A stretch of 64,000 nt of DNA from Fistulifera solaris (Eukaryota > Bacillariophyta > Bacillariophyceae > Naviculales > Stauroneidaceae): assembly GCA_030295235.1 (NCBI GenBank), contig AP026138.1, forward strand, positions 806,001 through 870,000, given 5' to 3'. Below the pieces are notes generated by a model. That model had not been told where the DNA came from, ran no database searches, and saw only the letters and a list, made by a program, of their open reading frames with translations. Each line of letters begins with the position of its first letter. The first letter of the stretch is position 1. The position numbers and the translations under genes were made by a program. Positions 21,149 to 35,407 of this stretch are shown here, in pieces.

Positions 21149-22617
21149 ATGAAACTTTGGTTTACGTTGTGGATCATCGCAACAGTCGATTCTTTTTCAA
21201 TCTCGTCTCCCCGCCGACAACCGTATCAGCAACAACAATCAGTTTACAGAAAGAAAAATGCTTCTCGTTTACATATGACATCATCCAGCACAAAATCTCC
21301 CAATTTCTCATCCACGGATCCCTTCCAAATACTCGGAATTGACCCAACAGCGGATGCACAAGCCATCAAACGGGCCTACAAGAAATTAGCCTTCCAATAT
21401 CATCCCGACATGGTTACAACCAAAGACTCCACGGCCGAAGAAAAGCGCAAAGCTTCCGATCAATTTGCAAAAATCAATGCTGCCTATGAAGCGTTAGCGG
21501 GAAAGACCGGGCGGACGAGTACGAGTAGTAGCACTTCTGGCAATTCCAAAGACAACACGAATAATAACTCCTGGACACCACCCCATCGACGTACCAGTTC
21601 GACCGCCTCTTCGTCCTCTACAAACTGGAAAGATTATATACCCTACTCAACGGTTGAGGATGAAAAGTACGACGCGGGAGGTGATTCGTTTGGCGCTATT
21701 TTGCGGATCTCTTTGCCGGAGCCTCCAGTTCGAGTGGTGGTGTCGTCAAAGACTTTATTGAATTTCTCGAACAAACGGTCGATGCTTACAGTTCCACGAG
21801 CTCGTCGTCGTATAGTTCCGTAAACAATGAAAATGATGCGGATTTACAATTCTTGTTACAAGTGGGCAGTATTCGTCAAGTCGGAGATGAGATGGACGAA
21901 ACAGAGTTGGTGTTGCAGCAATTGAACAAAAAGATGCAGCGTATGGACATGGACTTGATGGAATTGCAAGCTGATATCGCCACTTCCACGAAATTTACAC
22001 AAAAGATGGAATTGGAAGAATCGGTCGATGAACTCAGAGCTCGGAAACGCGTGGTGGAAAATTACATTCAGAAAGCACGAAAGCGATTGCTGGCCTTGCA
22101 AACGCGATACAAACAGTTGGTCGTCCAGGGTGAGAATGATCCCAAAGGGGGAGGAACTAGTCGCTCGCCTCGAGCCGATACGAGTTACACCAGTCCTCCT
22201 CCGCCACCACCTCGTGCTTCATCGTCGTCTGCTACCAGCAGTCAAAATAATAACAATTCGGAGGATTCGTGGAAAGAGGAAAGCTTTGGGTCGTTCGGTC
22301 GTGGACGGGGTAGTTCTCGACGGAGAACACAACGAAATACATCCAACGAATCAGCATCCAGTTCATCAACAAGTGCTGGAAGCGCATCTTCGTCTTCCTA
22401 TTCGTCCTCATCTCCGAATGAGTCATCGTATGCAGCTCCGGAATCGAATCGGTCGACGTCGCCGTCCACACCGGCTTCGACGCCTGGTAGCTACGACTAC
22501 ATCCCACCACATCGACGCACACAAGCGTCATCATCCACACAAGAAGATAAGCGGCGACTGCGTGAGATCAAAGTGGATGAGGAATTTGAAAAGCTTAAGC
22601 GCGATTTGGGTTTATAA
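21149..22617 (+). CDS. DnaJ (J-domain) protein with a coiled-coil C terminus, probably plastid/secretory (frame slip)
   Basis: Start chosen at MKLWFTLWIIATVDSFSISS, a signal peptide with Phe right after the likely cleavage site. The J domain spans about residues 56-107: DPFQILGIDPTADAQ, helix II KRAYKKLAFQY and the HPD motif at 85-87. A Ser/Thr-rich linker contains WTPPHRRTSS. Then the frame slips at a run of four T (21699-21702); one more T gives AIFADLFAGAS. The second part has a long coiled coil (MDETELVLQQLNKKMQRMD and following), a low-complexity Ser/Pro/Asn region with SYDYIPPHRR, and the end EKLKRDLGL. It presumably recruits an Hsp70. It is convergent with GapC1, 126 bp away. Its 3' part is duplicated at 27.8 kb. 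Confidence 0.85.
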
Positions 22618-22708
22618 GATCAACACGTGAAAATAAAACGAGTACCTTTCAATACAATTTTCAGGAAAGGCAGACCTTGCTGGTACGTTACAAGGCCAAA
22701 GATTGGTT

Positions 22709-22735
22709 GTTAAATTAATTAATTAATTAAATGAA
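22709..22735. repeat. TTAA-type simple repeat between the DnaJ and GapC1 3' ends
   Basis: A run of about four taat/ttaa units sits in the 126-bp gap between two convergent stop codons. It is present, slightly altered, in the duplicated copy near 28817-28840. It could help end transcription from both sides, but this is only inferred from position. Confidence 0.45.
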
Positions 22736-22743
22736 TTAATAAT

Positions 22744-24015
<1,272 letters not shown>

Positions 24016-24095
24016 CTTGGTATTTGTTAATGAAAAGATTACTCAAACAAGGACGTTGAATTGTGATACAATTCCGAAAAGATCTTCGCGTTGTT

Positions 24096-26935
24096 GAGGC
24101 CGGTCAATCACTTAAGAATCCAGAACTTATTAGCAGCATGTCTTAATCGCACCCGCAAATTCCTTAGATTTGAATTCGGGAAGGAGAATAGCGATAGAGG
24201 TCGGTGCAAGTGGCTATCAAACAAGAAGCATTGTGAATTGCTGGTCGTCTCGAGTGTACCACCACGCCCCAAGATTATTTTTTATCCAAGAATGCCGAGG
24301 CAAACTTATACGCTATTTTAACTCCAGGTGTTTTGCGCAAACCCTGATCTTGCATTATGCTTCTTGTTTTTTTATTGTTTGCCGCCCATAATCTAAAAAT
24401 AAGCTCCCATGTCCCATCGAACCGAACATCGGCTATTAAAGTAAAGCAGATATGAGCTGTTCGGATTATATGCCACCAGCCACACAAAGGTATAACAAAA
24501 CGAATCGTTAGGCGAAAGCAGATTCGAGCGCATATAGTTCCCAATAATCAGTTTAGCTCGTGACACAAGACATCGTTCGTGATTCTTTGGCGTTTCAGAA
24601 AAATTAGACCTTCCTCCTCCCTTGATTGAGAGCGGCGTGAAAGCGCTTCGATTCAAGAATCAAGATGAACACCATGATATCTCTCAGGCTATCATGGTGG
24701 ACAATGTCACAAGATGATCGAATATGTGTGGGCATAATCGACTTTATCGCCGCTCCCGCGCGCATTGACAAAAGCATCAAGGAGCAACGCCATCGCTTCT
24801 TTTGAATCAACCTCACCAAGACGGAGATTCTCTCTCGTTATAAGTTATGCACAACTCACGGAGATCAGCAGCAGTGGTATGACGAGGGTCGCGTCCGTTG
24901 TAAGTCTACTGTCCGATGTAACAATCTCGGCGTTCACTTGCCATGGGGAGACGTCATCCTTTTTTTATCCTTTTGGATACATCTAGCTAATGCAATCGTT
25001 CACACGCTCGCGTCTAGGCTGAAAATCTTTATGGGGCATGTTGCTCGAGTCGACTCACGCGTATTTTGCACCTGCTTAGCGCGGCTCAAAGCTTATGCGC
25101 TGGGTGGATTGCCAACTGACCGGAGACATTATTACCAAATGAAAGAGGGCCGCCCGCCGCGTCCACCTGCGCGCGTTACGCGGACCAATATTTATCAAAA
25201 GAGACCGTAGTAACATTTTGTTTCGTCGCCTAGTATACTCCATGAATGTATCAATATTCTGAGAGAAGAGTCCGTAGGGCACCGCACCGAGCTTTCGGTT
25301 CACAAAGGAGACCTGCATTTTAAAGTCTCCATTAAAGCGGTGGAAACATATCGGCGATGTGCGGCCATATTTCCGCAAACTCATATCTAATTCTTGCCAC
25401 ACAGCAATGTTTGTTGTGCCCTTTGGTGGCTCTCGAAAGTAAGATATTCATCCTTGTCGTGTTGACACAAGGAATTGGCATCAAGTCCTGCTTGCGTTCG
25501 ACGGCCATTTCCAGCCTTTCGGTATCCAATGTGGACAAAAGCGTGTGCCATTTTTGAATCAAGTCTTCGCCTCCGTTGTAGTACCCTATTTTTGCAATAA
25601 AGTTCTCGACGATTGTTCCAGTTGGGTGAATTGTTGATCTACCAGTTGGGTATGTTGTTGATCTGTCGCCGGAGGAGTGGTAAACTTAAAGGCCGTGCAT
25701 TAATTCGAAGATAACAAGGCAGGGCTACATCAAAACAATTATAGCTCCGTTTGCTCTTTTTTAACGATGAAGAGTTCTAACAAATCCATTTTCGGGATAA
25801 TATGCGCTGTATCTTCGTTGCCTTAGTCTACTTGCAATCATTATTATTTTTTGTTGATTCATGCATTCAAACACTCATTCGAATCTCAGCAGCTACCGCA
25901 CTTTTCCATCAAGATCAAGCACAAAAGATGAAATAATTTGCTACTGCGCTTCTCTAACGAGTGATTGCAAAAGCTACGAGAAGATATGTGTTTCATCGAC
26001 ATCAATGGCAACTGGCAACCTTGATTACTCCGTATTGTACAAGTACACGTATTATTTTTTTTCTCCATCGTGCGCGGGAGGGGGAACAGAACGTCTATAG
26101 CACAAAAGTGTACTTTCCAATGTAGTATAGACTAAAGTGATGGTTTACGCCACCATGACACGACTCTCCTCGGTTTGAATCGCGACGAGGAAAACGATGG
26201 ACACCGAAAATGTTTACACATAGTCTAGCTCTTAAACATAAATGTAAACATGCACAATAGAAGATAATGGGTTAGCTAATTATTTCAGTTGAAATGCTTC
26301 ATAGCAATTTTTTGGGCGTCGAAAAGCTTCTCAGAATTAATTTTCCATTTTTGACTATAGGCTTAAGTGTGTGCTCTACTTTTCCACGACTGGATTTGAG
26401 TCATAATCCTTACCATGAGGGTTGCAATGACAACACATAGCTCCACGAACGGAAATAAGAACATGCAATGATGTTGAAGGCATTGAACTAGCGATCCGTA
26501 TTCTTTGAGATGCACTATTGCATTTATTGCGTGGGAAGGCTTCGACATCCTTTTACACTTTGATTTACTATAACCCCAAAGTGAAGGCGACCTTTGTCAC
26601 GACTGGATTAAGTCATGAGTCGTTGCAATAGATTCAAGCGAGGAAAGCCCCCTTGCTACTTCTCGTCAAGTGACTCTGATTTTTCATTTTATCTAGAACT
26701 TTTTAATTCCTTCTTGGTCGAACTGAAATAGATCCACTAAGGAGCACGGTGAATGGCAGATGATGTCGTACATCGTACAACGAAGATGAGCTATCGAGAT
26801 CGACTCACTTTTCCGTCGTCACATAGGTTATAGGCTTCAGCAACGGCTTCATTTGTTTACGATTTACGATAAACAAAAATAAAGCGGCGACAAATGGAAT
26901 CCAGAACCCGCAAAAGACCAAAGAGGCAATGCTTC
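24096..26935. other. Gene-free spacer between the two duplication copies
   Basis: About 2.8 kb with only short open frames that lack family features. Structures seen: a 10-bp perfect inverted repeat caccatgata/tatcatggtg at 24670-24699; a ~24-bp direct repeat (ccagttgggt, ttgttgatct) at about 25620-25665; a tactccgta at 26026-26034; two copies of the dispersed inverted motif, cacgactggatttgagtcat at 26385-26404 and cacgactggattaagtcatg at 26598-26617. It may contain a decayed gene, but none can be supported. Confidence 0.4.
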
Positions 26936-27003
26936 GATTGTCTACGTGGTTTTCACGTAGGCCTGGTAGGGAAATTTATCGACAGAGGGGGTACCCGGAT
27001 ACT
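26936..27003 (-). repeat. Isolated copy of the 5.7-7.0 kb hairpin repeat
   Basis: On the reverse strand this reads atccgggt-cccctctgtcgat, aatttccctac, then the hairpin; on the plus strand the hairpin is ctacgtggttttcacgtag at 26942-26960, with perfect 7-bp arms and a 5-base loop. The loop differs from the array copies while the arms match, suggesting that the stem is what is kept. It is 20 kb from the array. Confidence 0.7.
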
Positions 27004-27835
27004 GCAAAGTTGTTTCAACCGCGCATTTTAGATTTATTTAGCTCAGAAATATAATCATGGAGCGACGACAAACTATAGAAATTGTCTCTTCTGGAAATCA
27101 TATCTGCCGTAATAATGGCTATAAATGCTCAACAAAGTAAATAGGACGTTTGGCGATGTTTAGAGTTTAGAGCGGCATTTACATGATCTGCGAAAGGGAA
27201 TTGCTGCGTGCTAGTGGTTGCAAGTTGCGAGTCGCGAGGCGACTATTTGGCCGTTTTTTACCGACTTTCGCCCCAATCCAGATCAAGCTGTAACACAACC
27301 ACACAACACTATATTTGAGTCTATCACCAACGCTTGCTCGTGCAGCGTTACGGTTGATGTTCGATTTCTGCTGGTATTTTTATTCAGACTGTTGTCATCA
27401 TGCCTTTGAAAGTCGTGTTGCAGTCCATTCTGAGTGATATAAAAAATTGAAGGCGCTTTTGTAAAGAATGGAAATTATGACACGGGTAAAAACATCTCGG
27501 CGTGTGTACAGCAGCCATCAATCCGCCTGCGTTTCGTTGCATCATTCGACGCTACAACTGTAGCGATAAGCTTGCCCTTTGCCGTTTCCTTTACTCGGAA
27601 ATCTTGGTGATACTATACGCGCCGGGTGTTTGTTGTATTGCTGCGGTATTCGATACCCTCGACAAAAGTCTTTGGGCACGGGCGCGAGAGGCGAGCTTAT
27701 CAAACAGAAACCATTACCCCAAAAGATAAGGATGCTACTTTGATCGCAATATACTCAATGAATTCGACCGCCGTTTGTCGAGTAAGTATCACGATTTAGC
27801 ATACCATCAAATGAGAAAGAGTCCTTACGCAAACA
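27004..27835. other. Spacer left of the right duplication copy
   Basis: About 830 bp without a supportable gene. Short open frames at 27218-27409 and 27502-27729 have no recognisable domains or start context. The boundary with the duplicated block at 27836 is abrupt. Confidence 0.3.
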
Positions 27836-28721
27836 CGAGTGGTGGTGTCGTCAAAGACTTTATTGAATTTCTCGAACAAACGGTCGATGCTTACAGTTCC
27901 ACGAGCTCGTCGTCGTATAGTTCCGTAAACAATGAAAATGATGCGGATTTACAATTCTTGTTACAAGTGGGCAGTATTCGTCAAGTCGGAGATGAGATGG
28001 ACGAAACAGAGTTGGTGTTGCAGCAATTGAACAAAAAGATGCAGCGTATGGACATGGACTTGATGGAATTGCAAGCTGATATCGCCACTTCCACGAAATT
28101 TACACAAAAGATGGAACTGGAAGAATCGGTCGATGAATTACGAGCTCGGAAACGCGTGGTGGAGAACTACATTCAGAAAGCACGAAAGCGATTGCTGGCT
28201 TTGCAAACGCGATACAAACAGTTGGTCGTCCAAGGTGAGAATGATCCCAAAGCGGGAGGAACGAGTCGCTCGCCTCGTGCAGATACGAGTTACACCAGTC
28301 CTCCTCCGCCACCACCTCGTGCTTCATCGTCGTCTGCTACCAGCAGTCAAAATAATAACAATTCGGAGGATTCGTGGAAAGAGGAAAGCTTTGGGTCGTT
28401 CGGTCGCGGACGGGGTAGTTCTCGACGGAGAGCACAACGAAATACATCGTACGAATCATCATCCAGTTCATCAACAAGTGCTGGAAGCGCATCTTCGTCT
28501 TTTATTCATCCTCATCTCCGAGTCAGTCGTCGTATGCAGCTCCGGAATCGAATCGGTCGACGTCGCCGTCCACACCGGCTTCGACGCCTGGTAGCTACGA
28601 CTACATCCCACCACATTGACACACACAAGCGTCATCATCCACACAAGAAGATAAGCGGCGACTGCGTGAGATCAAAGTGGATGAGGAATTTGAAAAGCTT
28701 AAGCGCGATTTGGGTTTATAA
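27836..28721 (+). pseudogene. Truncated DnaJ-gene copy lacking the J domain
   Basis: The frame reads GGVVKDFIEFLEQTVDAYSS onward, equal to the second half of the left DnaJ gene, including the coiled coil. It has no J domain, no signal peptide and no credible ATG in context; upstream codons belong to unrelated spacer. It also differs by a one-base deletion in the Ser-rich region near 28497-28503, which moves the tail into another frame, and by a new stop-like tga in the PPHRR region. It is almost certainly not a working gene. It shows that the original intact order is at 21-22.6 kb. Confidence 0.88.
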
Positions 28722-28847
28722 GATCAACACGTGAAAATAAAACGAATACCTTTCAATACAATTTTCAGGAAAGGCAGACCTTGCTGGTACGTTACAAGGC
28801 CAAAGATTGGTTGTTAAATTAATTAATTAATTAAATTAATTAATAAT

Positions 28848-30124
<1,277 letters not shown>

Positions 30125-30204
30125 CTTGGTATTTGTTAATGAAAAGATTACTCAAACAAGGACGTTGAATTGTGATACAATTCCGAAAAGATCTTCGCGT
30201 TGTT

Positions 30205-31063
30205 TAGTCGATGGCGTGTGAGTGGTGGCATGGTCGTACGTCAGTGCCGCTTTTCACGCAACCGCGCCAATAGCGCGCCATATTTACTGTCAAACACAAT
30301 GTACTATCGCTCGATGATGCGCATACGTATGAGAGGACCCGAAAGGAGAAGGAGAGCAACGCGCGCTTTCGTCCGCATTTTGACGAAAGACAGATGGACC
30401 GACAAGAATACTTAGATGAGTTGAGTCCTACAGGTTATCAAATCCACCAATCAAATTGTAGTTGTAATTTTTCCACGCCTTGTGTCTCGAAATGAGACAA
30501 ACGGCCACAATGGACAATGGCGGCCGCGTGGCGTGGCCTACGCTCGCGTCGCCGTGCGGCGCACACATGTCACTGTCACCGCAACCAACGATCTGACTGA
30601 CTCAGTTAGAGTAGAGGTTCAAAAGATACGACAACAGCAGCAAGGATACTCCGCAATTGCTAGGGGAGATGGATGCGACTTGCAGCAACAATCATAGTAC
30701 CTGGTAATCTGAAAGACTGAGCATCACTTCTACGAGATTACTCTATAGAAGGCGACTCGAATCACCACCGTTGAAAGACACAAGACACAAGAAAAAAAGC
30801 TGAGATGCTTTGTGCCATATTTGCGGCTAAAATAATGCGAACCACTACATCGATCCTAATTAGGTACCGTATTGATAAAAAAATGAGAGCTGTAAGTGAC
30901 TTGCAAAAATATTAATAATTGGAATCAAAAGCTATTTGCCAAAATCTAATTTTTCTATGCTTTGTGAACTGGTGACTGTCTGTCTGTCCGGGACAGCTGA
31001 ACGATAGAGCGAACAACACCATGGGAGATGCTGTATAGGTATAGTACTTCCATCGCAGCGCCC
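30205..31063. other. Intergenic spacer
   Basis: About 860 bp between the right GapC1 promoter and the KIX gene 3' end. Short frames at 30200-30415 and 30482-30697 have no recognisable features. Nothing else is seen beyond an A/T-rich stretch near 30870-30960. Confidence 0.3.
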
Positions 31064-32594
31064 TTATGGTTTTTTCGTTATTTTGCTTGAACGCTTACGA
31101 GAGCGAGCCTTAGAAGAAGCCGGAGGTGCATCTGACGATGGCGTTGGTATCCCCTGATATATTCTAGGTGGGGGTGGCATGGTAGCACTCGTATTTGACA
31201 CGGTGTTGGACATGATATAGGAAGAAGGCACTGAGTTTGGTTGCTGAGAAATATCAAACGCCGAGCTGCCTTGCTTCTGTAGCATGTGTGTTGCCTGAGT
31301 GTTTAGCGCATACTGCATTTGATTCTGCTGCATTTGCTGGAGTTGTTGTAACTGTAGCGCATTCAATGCGGAATTCATCGACGAAATGTTTGCGCTATTC
31401 ATCATCATCATGTTCAAGGACTGCCCAAAAAGCACTGCATTGCTCGATAGACCCCCTTGATTCAAAATCGCTGTGCTATTGCCTGAGAAATTCGGCACTT
31501 GAAGCATGTTGCTAGAATTAACAAGGTTCCTTTGCGAATTCGGGGGCTGATTCATTCCTCCAGGAACAGGCTGCAGTTGCAAAGGGCGAGGAAGCGGTAG
31601 TCCTAAGGGAAAGCTAGATGATTGAATCGCATTCTCTGCCCCATGTTGTTGATTGGAAGAAGAAGGTTGATTAGTCGAGACATCCCCGACGACCGATGGA
31701 GAAGTGTATTGCTGCGTGAAACTCAACCGAGATGACGAGGGAAGCGATGATTCGGACACAGAACCGACTGACGTCGGCACAACATTATTCTCAGCCAGCC
31801 TTTGAATTGTTTGCAGTGACGCTGAAGAGGCGAGGGAAGCAGTCGAGTTTCGTTTGGAAACGTTTTCAGCAGAAGTAAGAGACGAGATAGAAGATCGGGA
31901 GCTCATCATTGAATTTCGTTTTGTTTTTCCTGCTTGATATTGTTGCGTGATAGCTTTTGCGATTGTTTTCAGCCGTGATTTGAGGGATTTTCGATCAAGG
32001 TAAGCTTCTAGTGAAGGAGCACTTCGATACAAACGTTCTTCAAGTTTTTGTACTTTGTGAGGCAATTGCTGTAACCACGCCTGAGATGGCGGTGAAGTTT
32101 TGCGCATTTGCAGCAATTTCGCTCTAAGAGTTAGGAAAGAAACAGAATTATGAGGCCGTGCACCCTGTATATAACATTCAGCAACGCAGATCTGCGCTTA
32201 CATTTTCCATTTGCATCGCTTTGCGATGAAGTTTATCAGCCGCTTCACTGTGCCAACGCGGCGGAGGAAGCGAGCGATCTGCGTGTTCAATTTTGAGGCT
32301 CTGTCGCTTCTTTTTCGGTTTTACTGAGGCAGCATCGGCCGGTTTCTCATCCTCTGCTGCGGATTGCGATGATTTGATTTCAGCGGACTCTAACAGATCC
32401 TCCATGCTAATTCCGTCGAAAAACATAGCGTCATAATCGATAGTCATATCACCCGAGCCTCCATCCTTAACTTCCTCATCATCGTCATTGAAAACATCAA
32501 ATAAGCCAGCGTCCATGGGGACTGCTACTTCTCCTTCGTCACTAGCTGCATTATTATTTGTTTCCTCGTTCAGCTCGTCCGAATCGATTGTCAT
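31064..32594 (-). CDS. KIX-domain transcriptional coactivator-like protein (probable frame slip at the splice site)
   Basis: Exon 1 (32594-32202) starts MTIDSDELNEETNNNAASDE and is acidic, with a basic KPKKKRQSLK that could be a nuclear signal, ending HRKAMQMEN. The intron at about 32201-32124 has a gtaagc donor and a ctaactcttag acceptor. Exon 2 continues KLLQMRKTSPPSQAWLQQLP, then LEERLYRSAPSLEAYLD and SLKSRLKTIAKAITQQY: a KIX three-helix fold, which binds activation domains. The two exons do not match in phase by one base; a run of four A (32203-32206 on the plus strand as t) is the probable cause. The tail is Ser/Asn/Met/Gln-rich (LQQLQQMQQNQMQ) and ends SRKRSSKITKKP. KIX proteins of this layout are common in diatoms. 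Confidence 0.8.
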
Positions 32595-33418
32595 TATCGA
32601 AACACATTTCAGTCCTCTTAGTTGATGATTCACGAAACGTGAAATTCGATCAAGAGAACGACTGTCTTGCTTGTCGGAAAGCAATTAGTTATCTCTGTTA
32701 TCGATTGTTGTTGTTATTATTATCGTTGATGCTTTGCAAAGACATGGGCAAGGAAAAGAAAGTGTAGAACGGATCTTCCATCGAAAACTGCTCAGAGAAC
32801 GGGTAAATAATGAGGCTGGGATTGACCTGCGAACTTCAAAGGCCCAGAAGTACAGAAACGTTGATAGCCGAGATAACATTGAATAAGAGGTGACATCTTT
32901 TGTGGTTGAGCTCGACTGTGATTGGCCAGCCATTTACACTAAATACAAAGGCAATGACCTAATGACTGCATGCGAATACCGGTCAAAGAGATACTATTAG
33001 CTTCTAAGTATATTCAGATGTCATTGTCCAGTCGGTTTATTATTTTAGTCGCTACTGTGCGATGTGCGATAGCGATACTGGAGCCAGCTTCAATCTTCGA
33101 TCGCCTCAGACGAAATAATAACACGCTAGCTAATAGATAAGAGAGCTAGAAACACCTATAAGGCGAGCTACATATCGGCCATCATTATTTGTCATGAGTA
33201 AAGATAACATTTTTATTAGTTGTTTGAGTTGTTTGCATCTTGCATCACATGCATCGCATATCGTATGTGACCCGATGAAGAAAAAGCAAAAAGTATTTGC
33301 AATAAAATTGACTTGAAGGGGTTGGTGATTTAGGCTCTAGTCGAGGCTTCAAAATGTAAAAAAATGAAACTATGAACGTTTTGAGTGGAAAGATGAATTC
33401 AGTTTTAAGGACGCAGGT
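32595..33418. other. Intergenic spacer
   Basis: About 820 bp upstream of the KIX gene and downstream of the Asn-rich membrane protein. No gene is supported. Small att/gtt repeats occur near 32705-32730 and A/T-rich spacer elsewhere. Confidence 0.3.
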
Positions 33419-35407
33419 TCATGTTAAAGTCGGTAAGCCATCATCATCAGATTCTTCCGATACTGTTTCCGGTGCAACCTTGCGACTGCTTGCATCGTCA
33501 TTGACTTCTGGCGCGCGAAGAGGGGTCACGGATGCAGTTGACTGAAGACGTGAACTACCGGTTATGCTGGGGTCTCCGGCCTCATAAGACCACGCCCCTA
33601 GCGATGATTTGTCTTTAGAATCCTCATGCACGTTGCATCTAACTTTGGGTTGACGAGCTCTCGCGGTCGAAACTGTGTCAAGAGCCGATCGGACTGGGTC
33701 ATCGTTGTGTCTAGTGTCTAGTTTTAGTCCAGAGTATTCCTGTGTAAGATGTTGGGATCTGTCACTGTCAGTGTGGTCGCTTTTGCTTTCCCCTTGCACC
33801 AACTCCAGCGGCGCATTCGGTGCAAGACCGATCGGTGCAGAGACTTCTGAGATGTGCTTTTCGCATTCTTCAAAAGACCCTTTCAGCTGAACGGAAGTAG
33901 CGTCAGGCGCAAGCCAAACTGACGTTCCCCCTTTTTCTGTTGTATCAATCGAAGAGTCGAGTTCTCGTGAAGATGCATCGGGAGCTAGCCACATCGGCTT
34001 TTGATCCATCCCATTCTTTGTTGGTGGGACCCAAATGGGTAACTGGGCGGCATTGTTGTATGAATAGAAACTGGATCCTTCCGAATCGTGACTAGAAGGC
34101 ACGGGCGCAAGCCAAACTCGTCCACCAGCGGTGCTTTCGTCTGAAACGGAATTGTTGTCCTCTAGAAGAACCTTCTGTAAAATGCTGGGACCTCGTCTTC
34201 TTCTGCGTCGGGTATAGTATGCGCCACCAAATATAAGAAATCCCACAGCGGTCGCGAGCATGAGGAAGCTTCGAGTAGAGCTTAAAAAAGACGCTGACGA
34301 TTTTGGCACTTGACAGCCAAGCAGTTTCATGCACCGGCTACAAATGTTGCAGTTACGAGGACAGGCTACTGCGTCATCGCAGCTTAGGCTTCCTAGCTCC
34401 ATCATTTCCTCCGCAAAGATACATTCACAAGTGGATGAATCGCCGTCTTTTGCGCAAGTAAGCGACAAGTCCCACATCCACAAATTTTCGTATGTGTCGC
34501 ATTTGGTAATGTCAAAATCTCCGTATGGGTCGAAAGTAGCTTGGCCCTGGCTTTGACCGTCATTATTTCCGCTATTCTTTCCATCTTGACCATTATCATT
34601 CGCATTATTTCCGTTGCCATTGTTGTTTCCGTTACCTCCATTGCCGTTGTTGCTGGCATTACCTTGATTGCCATTATTGTTTGCATTGTTCCCTCCGTTG
34701 TCGTTATGGTTTGCATTGTTTCCTCCGTTGCCGTTGTTGTTGGCATTGTTTCCTCCGTTGCCGTTGTTATTCCCATTGTTTCCTCCGTTGCCGTCGTTGT
34801 TCCCATTGTTTCCTCCGTTGCCACTGTTGTTCGCATTATTGCTTCCGTTGCCACTGTTGTTTGCGCTAGTTCCATCGTTTGTTCCGTCTCCTTCATTTTC
34901 GGTAGTGTCGTTAACATTGTCAAAGTCACCGTTGCTCACGACTGTATCACTATCGTTATTAGATGATCCGTAGTCGCTCCCGCCGTTATTTGTGTTCCCA
35001 CTGTTTTCATAAGAGCCGCTAGACGTCGAGTTTCCTTTGCCTGCATGGTGTGTATATTGGCACTTTGGGGCTCTACCGGACAATTTCCATGATGACTTAA
35101 GCTCAGAATCGCTCAGACCAAGACATCCCAGATACCCCGAATGGCTTGTGCTATGGCCATGTCCACTGGGACCTGTCGGTACGAAGAGATGGTTAAGATC
35201 CTTTTGATGCCACTGTTTACACCGAGTTCGGGTGTACTTACGTTTGGGAAGACGCCGTCGGTTGAAAACTTCCGGAGTCGTCGTCGCACCTCGTAATTGA
35301 ACAGAGCCTTCATTTTCAACAAGTAACCCGCGTGCAAACGCTCCATTGGCTACGAGTAAGGAGGATAAAAGCAAGATTGTTGGGTTGAGGACACGTCGCG
35401 TTATCAT
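33419..35407 (-). CDS. Type I membrane protein with an Asn/Gly-rich repeat region and WLAP cytoplasmic repeats
   Basis: A 662-residue open frame: signal peptide ITRRVLNPTILLLSSLLVAN, then a Cys-containing region, then a run of about 15 repeats of the kind NNGNGGNN at about residues 170-285. A Cys cluster (CDTYENLWMWDLSLTC, CPRNCNICSRCMKLLGC) precedes the membrane helix FLMLATAVGFLIFGGAYY and the stop-transfer RRRRRRG. The cytoplasmic part repeats a W-L-A-P element five times (VWLAPVPS, IWVPPTK, MWLAPDAS, VWLAPDAT, IGLAPNAP). A possible in-frame 69-bp intron (gtaagt to cgacag) near 35243-35175 could be removed from the N-terminal part. I know no function; an extracellular wall or glycan-contacting receptor is one possibility. 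Confidence 0.75.
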   Translation of the reverse strand: MITRRVLNPTILLLSSLLVANGAFARGLLVENEGSVQLRGATTTPEVFNRRRLPKRKYTRTRCKQWHQKDLNHLFVPTGPSGHGHSTSHSGYLGCLGLSDSELKSSWKLSGRAPKCQYTHHAGKGNSTSSGSYENSGNTNNGGSDYGSSNNDSDTVVSNGDFDNVNDTTENEGDGTNDGTSANNSGNGSNNANNSGNGGNNGNNDGNGGNNGNNNGNGGNNANNNGNGGNNANHNDNGGNNANNNGNQGNASNNGNGGNGNNNGNGNNANDNGQDGKNSGNNDGQSQGQATFDPYGDFDITKCDTYENLWMWDLSLTCAKDGDSSTCECIFAEEMMELGSLSCDDAVACPRNCNICSRCMKLLGCQVPKSSASFLSSTRSFLMLATAVGFLIFGGAYYTRRRRRRGPSILQKVLLEDNNSVSDESTAGGRVWLAPVPSSHDSEGSSFYSYNNAAQLPIWVPPTKNGMDQKPMWLAPDASSRELDSSIDTTEKGGTSVWLAPDATSVQLKGSFEECEKHISEVSAPIGLAPNAPLELVQGESKSDHTDSDRSQHLTQEYSGLKLDTRHNDDPVRSALDTVSTARARQPKVRCNVHEDSKDKSSLGAWSYEAGDPSITGSSRLQSTASVTPLRAPEVNDDASSRKVAPETVSEESDDDGLPTLT

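Noticed and set aside
26161-26185. Possible tRNA T-arm (cggtttgaatc)
   Set aside because: No matching acceptor, D or anticodon arms upstream at the right spacing.
32685-32933. Minus-strand 82-codon frame beginning MAGQSQSSSTT
   Set aside because: No family features; not joined to the KIX gene by a plausible splice site.
34402-34973. Thr/Met-, Val/Ile- and Leu/Pro-rich frames over the Asn/Gly repeat region
   Set aside because: Alternative frames of a simple tandem repeat, not genes.
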